From assembly GCF_004331415.1 (NCBI RefSeq), contig NZ_SJOP01000009.1, forward strand, positions 148,304 to 212,303: DNA of 64,000 bases. The letters run 5' to 3'. A program made the position numbers and the translations under genes. Shown here piece by piece: positions 62,435 through 64,000 of this stretch. Every line of letters begins with the position of its first letter. The first letter of the stretch is position 1. A model generated the notes under the pieces. That model was given only the letters and a program-made list of their open reading frames with translations. It did no database searches and was not told the DNA's origin. This DNA is from Kosakonia quasisacchari. Its GTDB lineage: Bacteria > Pseudomonadota > Gammaproteobacteria > Enterobacterales > Enterobacteriaceae.

Positions 62435-64000
62435 TTAATTCGACCACGAATGATCAAAACCAGTTACGACAAATTGCCCCATTCGTTGGATGGAAACGCG
62501 TTTTTCATTTAACAATTGTAACTCATTGATGGTTAATCGTTGTTTTTTATTCTTAAATATATTCTGTTTGATTTTATCCCAGTTATTCATAAATCCAGGC
62601 AACAATAAGGGAATATGCTCATAGAGGGCTTTGGTAAAGACATCAGGTCCAGCAAGTTTTAATACATTCGTTTCTCCGCTTTGGTAATTTTCAACAGCAA
62701 GTTCAAGCGTCTTATTTATAACAGGATGCATTGCTGTTACTGCTATTGGGGTATTCGGCACGGCACTCTCTTTTGAACCATTTTTGGACGCAATATACTC
62801 ATGTTTAGTACCGATCCCTGCCGGAAAAGAAAGTTTTCCATAAGGATCCCGTTGTGTATCATCAATATCCTTATAAATGCCTCCTTCATGTTTAAGCAAG
62901 AATAGACGTAACAGATCGCTCGCCTGCGCATATTTTTTTTGCGAGACCGTATTCTCATAATGTTTGAATGCTGGATGTTCGCTTATTTTTTGAAATGACG
63001 GGAGAGTGTGTAAATCGGTTATTGTAATGTTGCTGCCAGAGAGTGCGTTAATTAAATGGTCTCTTGCCGATTCATATCCTTTAATTCCACTATCATAAAT
63101 CACCCTTGTTTCATAATCCGGATTTTTACTGGCAGTTTCGCGGGTTAAATTAATATTTTCATCGGAGATATTTTTTGTTCCAATCCATATCATATGAATA
63201 ATTTGTGGTATATCGGCGGATTTTAATCCTGCAAGGTGCTCCTGGAGCATATTTTCAAAACGTTGTTTGGCGGAGGGGCCAAAACAGGAAAGCGTGGGGA
63301 GCTTACCGCTCTCATCATGATACGATGTCGGGTTATTCCGGTTCATCCTGAACAGGTTGAGTCCATCCACCGCACCTGCCGGGTCTGCGGAAAGCCACCG
63401 TCCCGCCCACGGCTGATAATAGCGGTAACCGTAGTAATAGAGCCCCGTGGCGTCCTGCTCTTTGCCGGAATAACGGAGGATTTTGTAATCCGCCTCCAGC
63501 TGGCTGCGGGCCGCAAACAGTGCTGTGCCGCCGTACGGGTAATACTCCTCCTGGCTGATAAGTTCGCCGCTGCCGTCCACTTCCAGCGCGCTGCTGCCCG
63601 TCAGGTTGTCGTAGCTGTAATGAATTTGATTGTTACTGATATCCGCGGGCTGACCGCTTTCCCAGTGCAGCACCCGTACCTGGACGCGACCGGCTTCTCC
63701 GACGGTTATCACCTGGAGAGTTTCCGCGCTGCTGCTGCGCAGTTCCAGACCCGGCAGGTAAATCACCCGTTTTGTCTGCGTGCTGTTGCCGGTCAGTTGT
63801 GATGTGATTTTCAGTATGCGCTGGCTGGTGGCATCGTAGCGGTAACTTTCGCTGTCGTCGGGTTCGCCACCGCGCATCACTGGAGTGACTTTCTGCAGTT
63901 CCTGTCGCGCTGTCCACAGCAGGTTCTGCCCCGGCAGCAGCTGTTTCTGCTGACCACCGGCAGTGAACAGCGCCTCCACATCGGCCGGGTTTTCCGTAAA
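62435..64000 (-). CDS. TccC/Rhs-type toxin, C-terminal part with DxDD glycosyltransferase tip (5' end outside window)
   Basis: About 521 residues are visible; the frame stays open to base 64000. The first 240 residues are TccC-like Rhs shell: QNLLWTARQELQKVTPVMRG, YLPGLELRSSSAETLQVITV, LRYSGKEQDATGLYYYGYRY and WLSADPAGAVDGLNLFRMNR, ending NNPTSYHDESG, the site family where TccC/Rhs proteins cut themselves. The variable tip (about 280 residues) begins IPQIIHMIWIG and has SDLLRLFLLKHEGGIYKDID followed by D, a GT-A sugar transferase with a DxDD metal motif, as in PaTox and large clostridial toxins. The tip is AT-rich and the shell GC-rich. Tc toxins deliver such enzymes into insect cells; the A and B components would lie outside the window. 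Confidence 0.85.
   Translation of the reverse strand, partial: FTENPADVEALFTAGGQQKQLLPGQNLLWTARQELQKVTPVMRGGEPDDSESYRYDATSQRILKITSQLTGNSTQTKRVIYLPGLELRSSSAETLQVITVGEAGRVQVRVLHWESGQPADISNNQIHYSYDNLTGSSALEVDGSGELISQEEYYPYGGTALFAARSQLEADYKILRYSGKEQDATGLYYYGYRYYQPWAGRWLSADPAGAVDGLNLFRMNRNNPTSYHDESGKLPTLSCFGPSAKQRFENMLQEHLAGLKSADIPQIIHMIWIGTKNISDENINLTRETASKNPDYETRVIYDSGIKGYESARDHLINALSGSNITITDLHTLPSFQKISEHPAFKHYENTVSQKKYAQASDLLRLFLLKHEGGIYKDIDDTQRDPYGKLSFPAGIGTKHEYIASKNGSKESAVPNTPIAVTAMHPVINKTLELAVENYQSGETNVLKLAGPDVFTKALYEHIPLLLPGFMNNWDKIKQNIFKNKKQRLTINELQLLNEKRVSIQRMGQFVVTGFDHSWSN

Overview
The window comes from an Enterobacteriaceae chromosome. Protein families, gene order and codon use fit the Kosakonia/Enterobacter/Klebsiella group; the genus is an inference. 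No rRNA, tRNA or CRISPR array was seen.

Region 1 (1-25232) is a type VI secretion (T6SS) locus, all on the + strand: tssK (partial), tssL, tssM, tagF, tssA, tssB, tssC, a Rap1a/Tai-type immunity gene, hcp, a lysozyme effector with a lysozyme-inhibitor-like immunity protein, tagH, a PP2C phosphatase, a secreted protein of unknown role, tagJ, tssE, tssF, tssG, tssH, a Ser/Thr kinase and an Eag-type chaperone. Only tssJ is missing, and it may lie upstream. Kinase, phosphatase, FHA protein and TagF together predict threonine-phosphorylation control of firing.

Region 2 (25293-40380) is the T6SS accessory island. vgrG becomes AT-rich in its last few hundred bases. Then come eight small single-membrane-span proteins in two related subfamilies, with a decayed piece of another vgrG among them. 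Next is a loading module: DUF2169-pentapeptide protein, second pentapeptide protein, DUF3540 and a DUF4150 PAAR-like tip without toxin domain. A string of small, mostly exported proteins follows, two of which share a C-terminal domain, and one gene is frameshifted. I see no toxin here; it reads as a reservoir of immunity-type genes left by repeated vgrG/effector replacement.

Region 3 (40430-50399) is a fumarate/C4-dicarboxylate respiration locus: class I fumarase, DASS dicarboxylate transporter, a three-domain soluble NADH:fumarate reductase, its ApbE flavin transferase, and the DcuR/DcuS two-component system. A perfect FNR box lies in the transporter-reductase intergenic region.

Region 4 (50573-56045) holds a MurQ-like SIS protein lacking both catalytic glutamates, malate:quinone oxidoreductase, an ACS-family MFS transporter broken by a single-base frameshift, and an alpha/beta hydrolase.

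Region 5 (56111-62340) is an alcohol/aldehyde module: an AcoR-type sigma-54 activator diverges from an AldB-like aldehyde dehydrogenase and AdhP, with a recognisable -24/-12 promoter and an upstream dyad. A hydrolase/MerR divergent pair follows, then a decayed second copy of the aldehyde dehydrogenase 3' end.

Region 6 (62435-64000, - strand, running off the end) is the C-terminal part of a TccC/Rhs toxin whose variable tip is a DxDD glycosyltransferase.
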